From NCBI RefSeq assembly GCF_013410945.1, contig NZ_JACCCH010000001.1:558001-622000 (forward strand): DNA of 64,000 nt. The letters are read 5' to 3'. A model generated the notes under the pieces. That model searched no databases, had not been told where the DNA came from, and saw only the letters and a list, made by a program, of their open reading frames with translations. The position numbers and the translations under genes were made by a program. Positions 51,614 to 59,329 of this stretch are shown here, piece by piece; within the stretch, counting starts at the first letter, position 1; each line of letters starts with the position of its first letter. Source of the DNA: Leifsonia sp. AK011. Lineage in GTDB: Bacteria; Actinomycetota; Actinomycetes; Actinomycetales; Microbacteriaceae.

Positions 51614-52277
51614 GACCTCGAAGATCTCGGTCGTGGTGGTCGACGACCAGCCCCTGTTCGCGTCCGGAATGGCCATGCTCATCGACGCCCAGGACGACAT
51701 GAGCTGCATCGCCACAGCGAGCGACGGACGAAGTGCACTCGCCACGATTGCCGAGCTGACCCCCGACATCGTCCTGATGGACCTGCGGATGCCCGGACTC
51801 AACGGCATCGATGCCACCCGAGAGATCCTCCGCCATGGCAACGCCGACGACAGGCCGCGCGTGATCGTGCTCACGACCCTGCGCCGCGACGACATCGTGG
51901 TGCAGTCGCTGGAGGCCGGCGCGAGCGCCTTCCTGACGAAGGATGCCACGACCGAACAGATGCTCACGAGCATCCGCACCGTCCACTCCGGGGACTCGAT
52001 ACCCGACCTCGCGACGACCCTCGAGCTCGTCGCGGAGATGGGTGGCGAGACATCCGCCGCCCGCCAGCACGAGACGATCGACGCCCTCAGCCCCCGCGAG
52101 CGCGAGGTGTTCCTGCTGGTGGCGCGCGGCCTGTCGAACGCGGAGATCGCGCGGGCGGCCTATGTCAGCGAGGCGACCGTCAAGACCCACATCGCCGCAA
52201 TCCTGCGCAAGCTCGACCTGCGCAGCCGCGTGCAGGTTGTCGTCTTCGCCCACAAGCACGCCCTCGTCGTGGTGTGA
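51606..52277 (+). CDS. NarL/LuxR-family response regulator
   Basis: This 223-aa protein has a receiver domain (residues 7-125) with the acidic pair VVDDQ, phosphoacceptor Asp59 in DIVLMDLRMPG, the Thr switch (VIVLTTLRRD) and the Lys in AFLTKDAT. The LuxR-type DNA-binding domain follows (LSPREREVFLLVARGLSNAEIARAAYVSEATVKTHIAAILRKLDLRSR). Overlap with the kinase gene means coupled translation. Targets could be the adjacent surface protein gene or itself; no binding site was identified. A strong terminator follows directly. Confidence 0.94.
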   Translation: MPETSKISVVVVDDQPLFASGMAMLIDAQDDMSCIATASDGRSALATIAELTPDIVLMDLRMPGLNGIDATREILRHGNADDRPRVIVLTTLRRDDIVVQSLEAGASAFLTKDATTEQMLTSIRTVHSGDSIPDLATTLELVAEMGGETSAARQHETIDALSPREREVFLLVARGLSNAEIARAAYVSEATVKTHIAAILRKLDLRSRVQVVVFAHKHALVVV

Positions 52278-52284
52278 GCCCCCA

Positions 52285-52341
52285 CGAACGAAAGAGTCGC
52301 GGCGGTGCTGGAGACCAGCAACCACCGCGACTCTTTGTTCG
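52285..52341. terminator. Strong bidirectional terminator
   Basis: Arms 52285-52306 (starting CGAACGAAAGAGTCGCGG) and 52321-52341 pair over about 20 bases, followed by a T-rich run (GTGTTTTG). It separates the response regulator from the convergent surface-protein gene. Confidence 0.85.
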
Positions 52342-52360
52342 CTGTGTTTTGTCCTAGCGG

Positions 52361-53329
52361 TTAGGCCGTGCGACGACGCGCGATGACAGCACCGGCGACC
52401 ACGAGCAGGGCGCCGAAGCCGACGAGCATGCCCAGGTTGCCGTTGTCCGACCCGGTTGCCGCGAGGACGGGCTCCGGAGCAGGCGCGGGGGCCGGAGCGG
52501 GTGCCGGGACGATAAGGATCGACTCGGAGTAGATGTTGTCCTCGGGGGACTCGCCGTTCGGGTCGGGGTTGATGACCGAGAGCACCTCGGCCGACGCGAA
52601 GTCGGTGATCGGGGCGGAGATGATGTCCTCGTTGATGCCCCAGACCTGGCCGGCGGAGTCGAAGGCGATCGCGTACGGCACGACGTCGCCGAAAACATCC
52701 TCGGCAAACGTGGTGAAGGCTCCGGTCGTGGTGTCGACCGTGTAGAAGTCCTCGGTGCCAACGTTGTACGCGTAGACCGTCTTCGTCACGGAATCCCATG
52801 CCAGGCCGTAGTTGTCCGACTCGTCCGTTACGCCGGTCGGGCCGACCTCGGTGAGTGCGGCGGTGGAGAGGTCGAGGGAGTAGAGGACGTCGGGGCTGAC
52901 GCTCCACGACGTTGCCCAAGCATTGCCCGCTGCATCGATCGCAATGGCGATCGGGGTGTAGTAGGGCTCGCCCTCGATCGTGAACTGCCCGACGACAGTG
53001 TTCTCTCCCGTAGTGAGGTCGACCGAGATGAGGTACCCTTCACTGTTCGCCCAGGAGATCCAATAGCCGAGGCCGTTGACCGGGTTGTAGGCGGCGGGCC
53101 CAGCGCACGCGAACACATCGGTGTCCGGGTTCTCCCAGTCGCCGACCTGCGTGGCCACGCCGGTGGTGGTGTCCACCTCGTAGAGCAGGCCGTTGAATTC
53201 ATCGCTGTCGCACGGCAGGATGTAGGCCTTGTCGCCCGCCGGAAGTGATGCTGCGTTCGCGGGCGATGCCGCGAACGTGAGTGCCGCGATGCCGACGAGT
53301 GCGGTGGCCACGCCAAGAGTTCTGCGCAC
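52361..53329 (-). CDS. Secreted beta-propeller-like surface protein with LAATG sortase signal
   Basis: This 322-aa protein has a signal peptide (RRTLGVATALVGIAALTFAASPANAA) and repeated beta-propeller-like strands with recurring TTGV/YNVGTEDFYTVDTTTGA units, as in NHL/SMP-like folds. It ends with an acidic Pro/Ala linker (PAPAPAPAPEP), the cell-wall sorting signal LAATG (residues 289-293), a hydrophobic stretch and ARRRTA. LAxTG is the class E sortase type of actinobacteria. It should be covalently wall-anchored. The GTG start has a strong Shine-Dalgarno (AAGGGGA). No sortase gene is in the window. Confidence 0.87.
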   Translation of the reverse strand: MRRTLGVATALVGIAALTFAASPANAASLPAGDKAYILPCDSDEFNGLLYEVDTTTGVATQVGDWENPDTDVFACAGPAAYNPVNGLGYWISWANSEGYLISVDLTTGENTVVGQFTIEGEPYYTPIAIAIDAAGNAWATSWSVSPDVLYSLDLSTAALTEVGPTGVTDESDNYGLAWDSVTKTVYAYNVGTEDFYTVDTTTGAFTTFAEDVFGDVVPYAIAFDSAGQVWGINEDIISAPITDFASAEVLSVINPDPNGESPEDNIYSESILIVPAPAPAPAPAPEPVLAATGSDNGNLGMLVGFGALLVVAGAVIARRRTA

Positions 53330-53414
53330 AGGTGTCCCCTTTAATCTATTACCTGAGAATGTTCTGGGAAATGTATCATAAAGAGCCCATGAGGTAGCGC
53401 GGTACTCTGGTGGC

Positions 53415-54518
53415 GTGACGGCCAATACCTCAAGCTATGCCCGCGCAGGAGTCGACACCGAGGCCGGTGACCTCGCCGTCGAACTCATGAAGGCTGCGGT
53501 GAGCCGCACCCACGGCCCGGAGGTCTTCGGTGGTGTCGGCGGTTTCGCGGGCATGGTGGATGTCTCGTTCCTCAAGTCCTACGACCGCCCCCTGCTCGCC
53601 ACCTCGACAGACGGCGTCGGTACCAAGGTCGCGATCGCACAGGCGATCGACAAGCACGACACCATCGGCCAGGACCTCGTCGGCATGGTCGTCGACGACA
53701 TCATCGTGGTCGGCGCGAAGCCCTACTTCATGACGGACTACATCGCCTGCGGCAAGGTCGTACCGGAGCGCATTGCCGAGATCGTCCGTGGCATCGCGGA
53801 GGCGTGCGAGGCGACCGGCACCGCACTCGTCGGCGGCGAGACGGCCGAGCATCCCGGGCTCCTGGGGCCGGACGACTACGACGTCGCCGGTGCCGCGGTG
53901 GGCGCCGTGGATGCAGCGGACCTGCTCGGCCCGGAACGTGTGCGCGAGGGCGACGTGGTGGTGGCGCTCGCGTCATCCGGACTCCACAGCAACGGCTTCT
54001 CGCTCGTGCGCCACATTCTGCGCGAGCGCGGTCTCGCGTTCACCGACCGGTCGGATGAGCTCGGCGGACTCGTGGGCGAGGTGCTGCTCGAGCCGACGCG
54101 CCTCTACACGTCCCCGTTGCTAGCCCTGCTCGCTGCGCAGCCGGGCGCCGTTCACTCGCTCAGCCACGTGACCGGCGGCGGAATCGCGGCCAACCTCGCC
54201 CGTGTACTACCGAAGGGGAGTTGGGTCGAACTCGAGCGCTCCACGTGGTCGCCCCCCGCGGTGTTCCGCACCCTGTCGGATTTCGCTGGGTCAACGCTCG
54301 AGAGCAGCGAGGGCACCTGGAACCTGGGCATCGGAATGTTCGCGGTGGTCTCGGCGGATGCTGCGGCAGCGACGATCGCGGAGCTGGAGGCCGATGGCAT
54401 CCCCTCGTGGGTCGCCGGAACGGTCTCGCTGGGCGCGCGCCCGGACGCGGACTGGTCGCAGGGTGCGAAGGGCGTCGACGGCGGTGCCGTGCGACTCACC
54501 GGACGCTACGCAGACTGA
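53415..54518 (+). CDS. purM: Phosphoribosylformylglycinamidine cyclo-ligase (AIR synthetase)
   Basis: This 367-aa enzyme closes FGAM to AIR with ATP. Motifs: YARAGVDTEAGDLAVELMK near the start, LLATSTDGVGTKVAIA, DLVGMVVDDIIVVGAKPYFMTDYIACGK, and the Gly-rich HVTGGGIAANLARVLP. GTG 53415 has TACTCT 6 bases upstream (53403-53408), which fits a leaderless transcript. Its stop codon lies in a 17-base tandem repeat (54514-54558). The DUF3073 gene, a frequent neighbour of purM in actinobacteria, faces it from the other strand. Confidence 0.97.
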   Translation: MTANTSSYARAGVDTEAGDLAVELMKAAVSRTHGPEVFGGVGGFAGMVDVSFLKSYDRPLLATSTDGVGTKVAIAQAIDKHDTIGQDLVGMVVDDIIVVGAKPYFMTDYIACGKVVPERIAEIVRGIAEACEATGTALVGGETAEHPGLLGPDDYDVAGAAVGAVDAADLLGPERVREGDVVVALASSGLHSNGFSLVRHILRERGLAFTDRSDELGGLVGEVLLEPTRLYTSPLLALLAAQPGAVHSLSHVTGGGIAANLARVLPKGSWVELERSTWSPPAVFRTLSDFAGSTLESSEGTWNLGIGMFAVVSADAAAATIAELEADGIPSWVAGTVSLGARPDADWSQGAKGVDGGAVRLTGRYAD

Positions 54519-54558
54519 GTCACAGGGCGAACCGAGTCACAGCGCGAACTGAGTCACG
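54514..54558. repeat. 17-base tandem repeat at the purM stop
   Basis: ACTGAGTCACAGGGCGA, ACCGAGTCACAGCGCGA and a partial third copy ACTGAGTCACGGC follow each other in phase (54514-54530, 54531-54547, 54548-54558). The first contains the purM stop codon. Confidence 0.65.
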
Positions 54559-54585
54559 GCACGTCGCGCAGACGCCGCACGAGAG

Positions 54586-54807
54586 TCACGCCGTGCGCGT
54601 CTCGTCCTCGTCCTCGCCGATGTCCTCGACGTTGTCGACGACATCGGCGTACGGGTCAACGTACTCCGGCCAATCCTGTGCTTCGTCACTGGAGTGGCTC
54701 GAACCAGCGAGCTCGCGCTCAAGCGCCGTGTAGTTCGTGTTCGGGCTGAAGTACTTCAGATCGCGAGCGACCTTGGTGTGCTTCGCCTTTTGACGGCCCC
54801 GCCCCAT
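54586..54807 (-). CDS. DUF3073 family protein
   Basis: This 73-aa protein matches the DUF3073 family: basic, conserved start GRGRQKAKHTKVARDLKYFSPNTNY, then a variable acidic tail (YADVVDNVEDIGEDEDE). It is small, soluble and of unknown function; the basic head could bind RNA. ATG 54807 has an AGAGGGGG ribosome site. It is typically next to purM in actinobacteria. The 161 bases upstream hold its promoter and that of the divergent monooxygenase; I see no further gene there. Confidence 0.93.
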   Translation of the reverse strand: MGRGRQKAKHTKVARDLKYFSPNTNYTALERELAGSSHSSDEAQDWPEYVDPYADVVDNVEDIGEDEDETRTA

Positions 54808-54968
54808 GCGTGACCCCCTCTTTCTCTGCCGCGCGCTCAGATTGTTGGCGGAAGGATCGCACCATTACACGAGCGAACAGGGTGGATTAAATCTAGCGAC
54901 GAGCTTATCACGCGGCCCCGGGCGCGATCCCTCTCTCCACTGGTGCGCTGGCCGGTAACGTTGTGCGC

Positions 54969-56078
54969 GTGACTACCGCCAGTACCGACACCTCCGTGGT
55001 GGTCATCGGAGCTGGCCAGGCCGGTCTTTCGGTGGGCTACTACCTCCGCCGCCTCGGACTCGACCCGGGCAACGACTTCGTCATCCTCGATCGCGGCCCC
55101 GGCACCGGCGGCGCCTGGCAGAACCGGTGGGAGGCGCTGCGCATCGGCTCGGCGCACAGGATCAACGACTTGCCCGGAATGGACGAGCTCGGCATCAGCT
55201 TCGACACGGCCGACCGGCACGCCCCGGCGAAGGATGTCGTGGCCGACTACTACCGCCGGTACGAGGATCACTACGGGCTGCAGGTCGTGCGACCGGCCGA
55301 CGTCACCTCCGTCGAGAACTTCGGCACCGACCTGAAAGTCAACTTCACGCTCGACGGGGACGACCCCAAGGACGTCACGACGGTCACGGTCGTCAACGCG
55401 ACGGGAACCTGGGGTGCACCCTTCATCCCGTGGTACCCGGGGCTCAAGTCCTTCGAGGGTCGCCACGTGCACACGAACGACTACCGCTCGGCGCAGGACT
55501 TCGCGGGGCAGAGTGTCGTGGTGGTCGGTGGGGGCACGTCGGCGATCGGGTTCCTGCTGGAGCTGGAGGGGGTGGCAGCCGACCTCACCTGGGTGAGCCG
55601 CCGCCCGATCGACTTCCTCGAGGATGGCGAGCTCAACCTCGAGGCCCGCAGCGAGGCGGTCCGCCTTCAGGATGAAGCGGCTCGCGCCGGGCGGGCACTC
55701 CCGAGCATCGTCAGCGGCACCGGGGTTCCCCGCACACGTCGCATCCAGGCCGGCATCGAGCGCGGAGTGCTCACCCCGCGCCCCATCTTCGACTCGATCG
55801 AGCCGCACGGTGTGCGCTGGGCGGATGGCGCGTTCAAGTACGCCGACGCGATCATCTGGTCCACCGGCTTCCGGCCGGAACTGCGCCACCTCGCACCGCT
55901 CAAGCTCCGTGAGAAGGAGGGCGGCGTCGTGGTCGCCCAGGGCGCATCCTGGAAGGACCCGCGCATCTTCTTCGCCGGCTACGGCCCGCAGGCATCCACC
56001 ATCGGCGCGAACCGAGCTGGGCGCCTGATCGCCCGCCAGGTGATCGCGACTCTCAGCAAGCTACAGGCAGCGAGGTAA
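54969..56078 (+). CDS. FAD-dependent monooxygenase/oxidoreductase (YdaP/CzcO-like)
   Basis: This 369-aa flavoprotein has the FAD motif VVVIGAGQAGLSVGYYL at the start, the intermediate ATGTWGAPFIPWYPG, a second Rossmann motif VVVVGGGTSAIGFLLE for NAD(P)H, and the C-terminal IIWSTGFRPEL and FFAGYGPQASTIGANRAGR. It is like flavin-containing monooxygenases and the CzcO/TrkA-associated group; the substrate is not evident. GTG 54969 is chosen over GTG 54963 because TAACGT lies 7 bases before it (54956-54961). It is close before lspA (2 bases). Confidence 0.87.
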   Translation: MTTASTDTSVVVIGAGQAGLSVGYYLRRLGLDPGNDFVILDRGPGTGGAWQNRWEALRIGSAHRINDLPGMDELGISFDTADRHAPAKDVVADYYRRYEDHYGLQVVRPADVTSVENFGTDLKVNFTLDGDDPKDVTTVTVVNATGTWGAPFIPWYPGLKSFEGRHVHTNDYRSAQDFAGQSVVVVGGGTSAIGFLLELEGVAADLTWVSRRPIDFLEDGELNLEARSEAVRLQDEAARAGRALPSIVSGTGVPRTRRIQAGIERGVLTPRPIFDSIEPHGVRWADGAFKYADAIIWSTGFRPELRHLAPLKLREKEGGVVVAQGASWKDPRIFFAGYGPQASTIGANRAGRLIARQVIATLSKLQAAR

Positions 56079-56080
56079 GC

Positions 56081-56659
56081 ATGTCCCAGCCCGAAACCGA
56101 GGCCACCGATAGCGCAGCCGCGCCGAAGCGGTCGCATCGCGCCTTCTGGATCGTCATTGCGATCGCGGTCGTGGTGGTCGCGCTCGACCAGCTCTCCAAG
56201 TGGTGGGCCATCGAGAACCTGTCCGACGGTCAGGTCATCCCCGTCATCGGTGACTGGCTGCGCTTCGTGCTCGTCTACAACCCGGGTGCGGCCTTCGGTC
56301 TCGGCACCGGATACACCTGGATCCTCGCGCTCGTCGCAGTCGCGGCCGTCGTGGCGATCGCCTGGTACGCGTGGCGAGTGAAGTCGCTCGCCTGGGCGAT
56401 CGTGCTGGGGATGATCCTCGGCGGAGCCATCACGCACGCCGGCGACCGGTTGTTCCGAGAGCCGGGCTTCGCGCGCGGACACGTCGTGGACTTCATCGGG
56501 TACGGCACCTTCTTCGTGGGCAACGTCGCCGACATCATGATCGTCGTGGGTGCGGCGCTCGCCGTACTGCTCGTCATCATGCGGGTCGATGCTGGGCGGC
56601 ATCCCGCGGCCGTCGAGGCCGATGCGGAGGCCGAAGCACCTCGCGAGACTGCCGAGTAG
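56081..56659 (+). CDS. lspA: Lipoprotein signal peptidase (signal peptidase II)
   Basis: This 192-aa four-helix membrane aspartyl protease removes the signal peptide of prolipoproteins. It shows DQLSKWWAIENL, VYNPGAAFGLGTG, the first catalytic Asp region GGAITHAGDRLF (usual form GGxxGNLxDR) and the second GNVADIMIVVG. Both Asp are kept but the conserved GN before the first reads TH. It has a cytoplasmic acidic extension at both ends. The GAGGT ribosome site is close. The next gene is a lipoprotein 5 bases downstream, a direct substrate candidate. Confidence 0.93.
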   Translation: MSQPETEATDSAAAPKRSHRAFWIVIAIAVVVVALDQLSKWWAIENLSDGQVIPVIGDWLRFVLVYNPGAAFGLGTGYTWILALVAVAAVVAIAWYAWRVKSLAWAIVLGMILGGAITHAGDRLFREPGFARGHVVDFIGYGTFFVGNVADIMIVVGAALAVLLVIMRVDAGRHPAAVEADAEAEAPRETAE

Positions 56660-56663
56660 CACC

Positions 56664-57506
56664 GTGGGTGCGCGCGCTGCGATCGTGGGCGGTGTCGCCG
56701 TCTGCGCTCTGCTCGCCGGATGCACGCCGGGCGTTCCGGCGGAGCCACCGTTCACCGTGACCGTCGTCCAGCCGCGCACCGGGATCGCCATGGGCATCAT
56801 CGCGATGCAGGTGAAGAACACAGGCGAGACAACGATCGATGTGTCATCCGCCGAGCTCGACTCCGACTACCTGGGCGCACCGCTCGTCTGGGAGGGCGAC
56901 TCGGTCACTCTCGCACCGGGTCGCGCGGTCGACCTGCGGGTGCCGCTCGACACATGGGACTGCGATACGGATGCCACAGCCGACGCCTCGGCGACCATCG
57001 GCTACTCCATCGAGGGTGGCGGTTCCGGCACAGCGATCGTCTCCGCTCCAGACCCCACGATCGCCCTGCCGGGGCTGTGGGAGGGTGCGTGCCTTGCCGA
57101 GGGTGTGGCAGAAGTGGTGGATCTGCGGGCGATCGCGCTCGAGTCGAGTGGCACCGTGGGTGCCGTCGGTGAGCTGGTGCTCTCGACGGAGCCGACCGGG
57201 GCGGATGGCACGGTGGAGGTGCACAGCGTGGAGAGCACGACGCTGCTCGCGCCCTTCGACGGGGTGAGCGGGGTGCCGACGGTGCCGCTCGACCTCGTGC
57301 TCGGGGCCGATGGGCCTCCCGAGGTACGCATCCCGTTCGTGCCGAACCGGTGTGACGCGCACGCCCTCGCCGAGGACAAGATCGGCACTCGGATCCCGCT
57401 GCAAGTCACGGTGGGCGAGCTGTCGGGTCGGCTCGTGCTGCCCGCGACGGACGAACTGCGTGCGCAGATGTACGCGTTCTACGGGGACTACTGCGCGCTG
57501 CCGTAG
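56664..57506 (+). CDS. Lipoprotein, unknown function
   Basis: This 280-aa protein has a signal peptide ending in the lipobox LLAGC (VGGVAVCALLAGCTPG), so Cys19 would be lipidated. The mature part is beta-rich with four Cys (for example TWDCDTDATADAS, WEGACLAEG, VPNRCDAHALAEDK, YGDYCAL), which suggests two disulphides. No named domain recognised. GTG 56664 follows the lspA stop by 4 bases; coupling with the enzyme that processes it is sensible. The last codons meet a large palindromic repeat. Confidence 0.85.
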   Translation: MGARAAIVGGVAVCALLAGCTPGVPAEPPFTVTVVQPRTGIAMGIIAMQVKNTGETTIDVSSAELDSDYLGAPLVWEGDSVTLAPGRAVDLRVPLDTWDCDTDATADASATIGYSIEGGGSGTAIVSAPDPTIALPGLWEGACLAEGVAEVVDLRAIALESSGTVGAVGELVLSTEPTGADGTVEVHSVESTTLLAPFDGVSGVPTVPLDLVLGADGPPEVRIPFVPNRCDAHALAEDKIGTRIPLQVTVGELSGRLVLPATDELRAQMYAFYGDYCALP

Positions 57507-57516
57507 GTTCCGCGGT

Positions 57517-57656
57517 GGTGAGGTTTCGATACGGCGCTTCGCGCCTACTCAACCCACAGCACAGCTACTGCTCGTTGAGTGTGCGCCTACTCAGCCCACG
57601 GAAGCTACTGCTGGTTGAGTAGCCGCGGCGAAGCCCGGCGTTATCGAAACCTCACC
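57517..57656. repeat. Large palindromic repeat element A at convergent ends
   Basis: Left arm 57517-57553 (begins GGTGAGGTTTCGATA, ends CCTACTCAAC) and right arm 57614-57656 (begins GTTGAGTAGCC, ends TATCGAAACCTCACC) are inverted copies, with smaller nested copies of GTTGAGT and CCTACTCA between. The same words form the element at 62112-62219. It lies between a plus-strand lipoprotein gene and a minus-strand LLM gene. Confidence 0.75.
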
Positions 57657-57662
57657 GACGAG

Positions 57663-58535
57663 TCACTGCACCTCGCGCAGGCGCGGTGCCACCTCGTCGC
57701 CGAAGCGGGCGATCGACGCTGCCGGGTCCGGGCCCAGCACACCGAAGTGCAGGTGCTGGATTCCCGCGCCAGCGAACGCCTCGGCATTGGCGAGCACGTC
57801 GTCCGCGTCGAAGTCGGGCATGAGCCGGGCCTGGGCGGTGCGTTCGATGGTCTCGTAGTCGCGTCCTACGTCATCGCAGTGCTCGCGCAGGATGTCGAGC
57901 TTGCGCACGACCGTCTCGGTGTCCGCGGCGATGAGGTTCGTGGCATCCGCGTACTGGGCAACAAGGCGCAGGGTCTTCTTCTCGCCGCTGCCACCGATCA
58001 CGATGGGCGGGCGGGGCGACTGCACGGGCGCAGGGATGCTGATGGTCTCGGCGAGCTGGTAGTGCGTGCCGTTGTAGGGACCCTCGTCGTCGCTCCACAT
58101 CTGGAGCGCGATCTGCAGGGTCTCCTCCAGGCGCTCGAAGCGCTCCCCCAGTGGCGGGTACGGCACGCCGAGTGCAAGGTGCTCCCGCTCGTACCAGGCG
58201 GCGCCGATGCCGAGGAACGCGCGCCCCTCCGACAGCACGTCGAGGGTGGTGACGGTCTTCGACAGGATGCCCGGATGCCGGTAGGTCACACCGGTCACGA
58301 CCGTGCCGAGCTTCACGTTCTCCGTGATGCCCGCGAGATAGCCGAGCGTCGTGTACCCCTCGAGCATCGGGTCGTGGGCGGTGCGGAACTGTTCCATCTG
58401 GAAGAAGTGATCCATCACGGTGAACCAGCTCGCGCCGACCTGGTCGGCGTTGCGGCCAGCCGAGCGGATGGCGGGGGCGAGACCGGCGGGGCCGCCGGGG
58501 AGGGTCATGTCGAAGAAGTGGAATCCGAAGCGCAT
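57663..58535 (-). CDS. Luciferase-like (LLM class) F420-dependent oxidoreductase
   Basis: This 290-aa TIM-barrel enzyme resembles F420-dependent luciferase-like oxidoreductases: RFGFHFFDMTLPGGPAGLAPAIRSAGRNADQVGASWFTVMDHFFQM, the conserved LGYLAGITENVKLGTVVTGVTYRHPG, FLGIGAAWYEREHLALGVPYPPLGERFERLEE, and RPPIVIGGSGEKKTLRLVAQYAD. The substrate is unknown; cofactor choice (F420 versus FMN) is inferred from the subfamily look. ATG 58535 has TAGCCT 6 bases upstream (58542-58547, minus strand). Confidence 0.9.
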   Translation of the reverse strand: MRFGFHFFDMTLPGGPAGLAPAIRSAGRNADQVGASWFTVMDHFFQMEQFRTAHDPMLEGYTTLGYLAGITENVKLGTVVTGVTYRHPGILSKTVTTLDVLSEGRAFLGIGAAWYEREHLALGVPYPPLGERFERLEETLQIALQMWSDDEGPYNGTHYQLAETISIPAPVQSPRPPIVIGGSGEKKTLRLVAQYADATNLIAADTETVVRKLDILREHCDDVGRDYETIERTAQARLMPDFDADDVLANAEAFAGAGIQHLHFGVLGPDPAASIARFGDEVAPRLREVQ

Positions 58536-58544
58536 GGCCTCAGG

Positions 58545-58919
58545 CTACGCCTGGGCGGTGAGCGCATACGCCACGGCGGCCACCCCGATGCCGAGTGTTA
58601 AGTTGAGCGCCACCGACGCGACGGCTGACCGCGCCTTGCGCTCCATGACGAGCTGGATCGTCTCCACGCTGAACGTCGAGAACGTGGTGAGGCCACCGCA
58701 CAGACCGGTGAGCAGGATGAGACGGGCATCCGCAGACACGAGCCCGGCCTGCGCGAGACCCAGTGCCGCGCCGCCGATGGCGGAGCCGACGACGTTGACG
58801 ACGAGGACCGCCCACGGGAAGTCGCCGGGTCGTGGGGCGAAGAATCGCGACACGAGGTAGCGCAGCACCGCACCGAGGGCGCCCGCGGCGAGCACGGCGA
58901 CGATTGTTGCGGCGCTCAC
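58545..58919 (-). CDS. crcB: Fluoride ion channel CrcB/Fluc, subunit 1
   Basis: This 124-aa four-helix channel expels fluoride. Typical GALGAVLRYLVSRFF, TLVVNVVGSAIGG-like WAVLVVNVVGSAIGGAALG, and the TGLCGGLTTFSTFSVETIQL motif (pore and sodium site) are seen. It is the second of two adjacent crcB genes; in many Gram-positives the pair forms a heterodimer. The overlap with the upstream gene is 4 bases. No fluoride riboswitch was recognised upstream. Confidence 0.94.
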   Translation of the reverse strand: MSAATIVAVLAAGALGAVLRYLVSRFFAPRPGDFPWAVLVVNVVGSAIGGAALGLAQAGLVSADARLILLTGLCGGLTTFSTFSVETIQLVMERKARSAVASVALNLTLGIGVAAVAYALTAQA

Positions 58920-59329
58920 TCGTCCACCTCATCAATCGGGACAGGCTCATCCCCAGGGACCGCACCTCGGACGCGGCCGAGGCGCAACCCGAGCCACGCA
59001 GCGGCGAGGCCGAGGACGATGGTCGCTACGAGGTACGCCAGGGCGAGCATCCCCCAGCCTGCGGCCGTGAGGGAGACCAACGAGACCGCCACTGCGGAGA
59101 ACGTGGTGAAGCTCCCGAGCAGCCCAACGCCGAGACCGGCCCGTAGCCAACTGGGCGCCGTGGGCCAGACGCGGGCGACGAGGAAGCCCAGGGCGAACGC
59201 TCCGAGCGCGTTGGCGATGAGGGTCGACAACGGGAACTGGTCGTCCTGGTGGAGCAGCACGCCATCCACTGCGAACCGCGCACCGGTGCCGAGTAGTCCA
59301 CCGATGACGACGGCCAGGAGGTCCCGCAC
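58916..59329 (-). CDS. crcB: Fluoride ion channel CrcB/Fluc, subunit 2
   Basis: This 137-aa paralogue of the previous gene has GGLLGTGARFAVDGVL, TLIANALGAFALGFLVARV and GLLGSFTTFSAVAVSLVSL. The extended C-terminus ends with acidic residues (DEPVPIDEVDE). The GTG start shares one base with the stop of the APC permease gene (TAGTG). It is likely cotranscribed with the permease and the second crcB. Confidence 0.94.
   Translation of the reverse strand: MRDLLAVVIGGLLGTGARFAVDGVLLHQDDQFPLSTLIANALGAFALGFLVARVWPTAPSWLRAGLGVGLLGSFTTFSAVAVSLVSLTAAGWGMLALAYLVATIVLGLAAAWLGLRLGRVRGAVPGDEPVPIDEVDE

Noticed and set aside
58545-59329. Fluoride riboswitch before the crcB pair
   Set aside because: The genes overlap the upstream permease gene and each other; no leader space exists for the riboswitch and no matching motif was seen.
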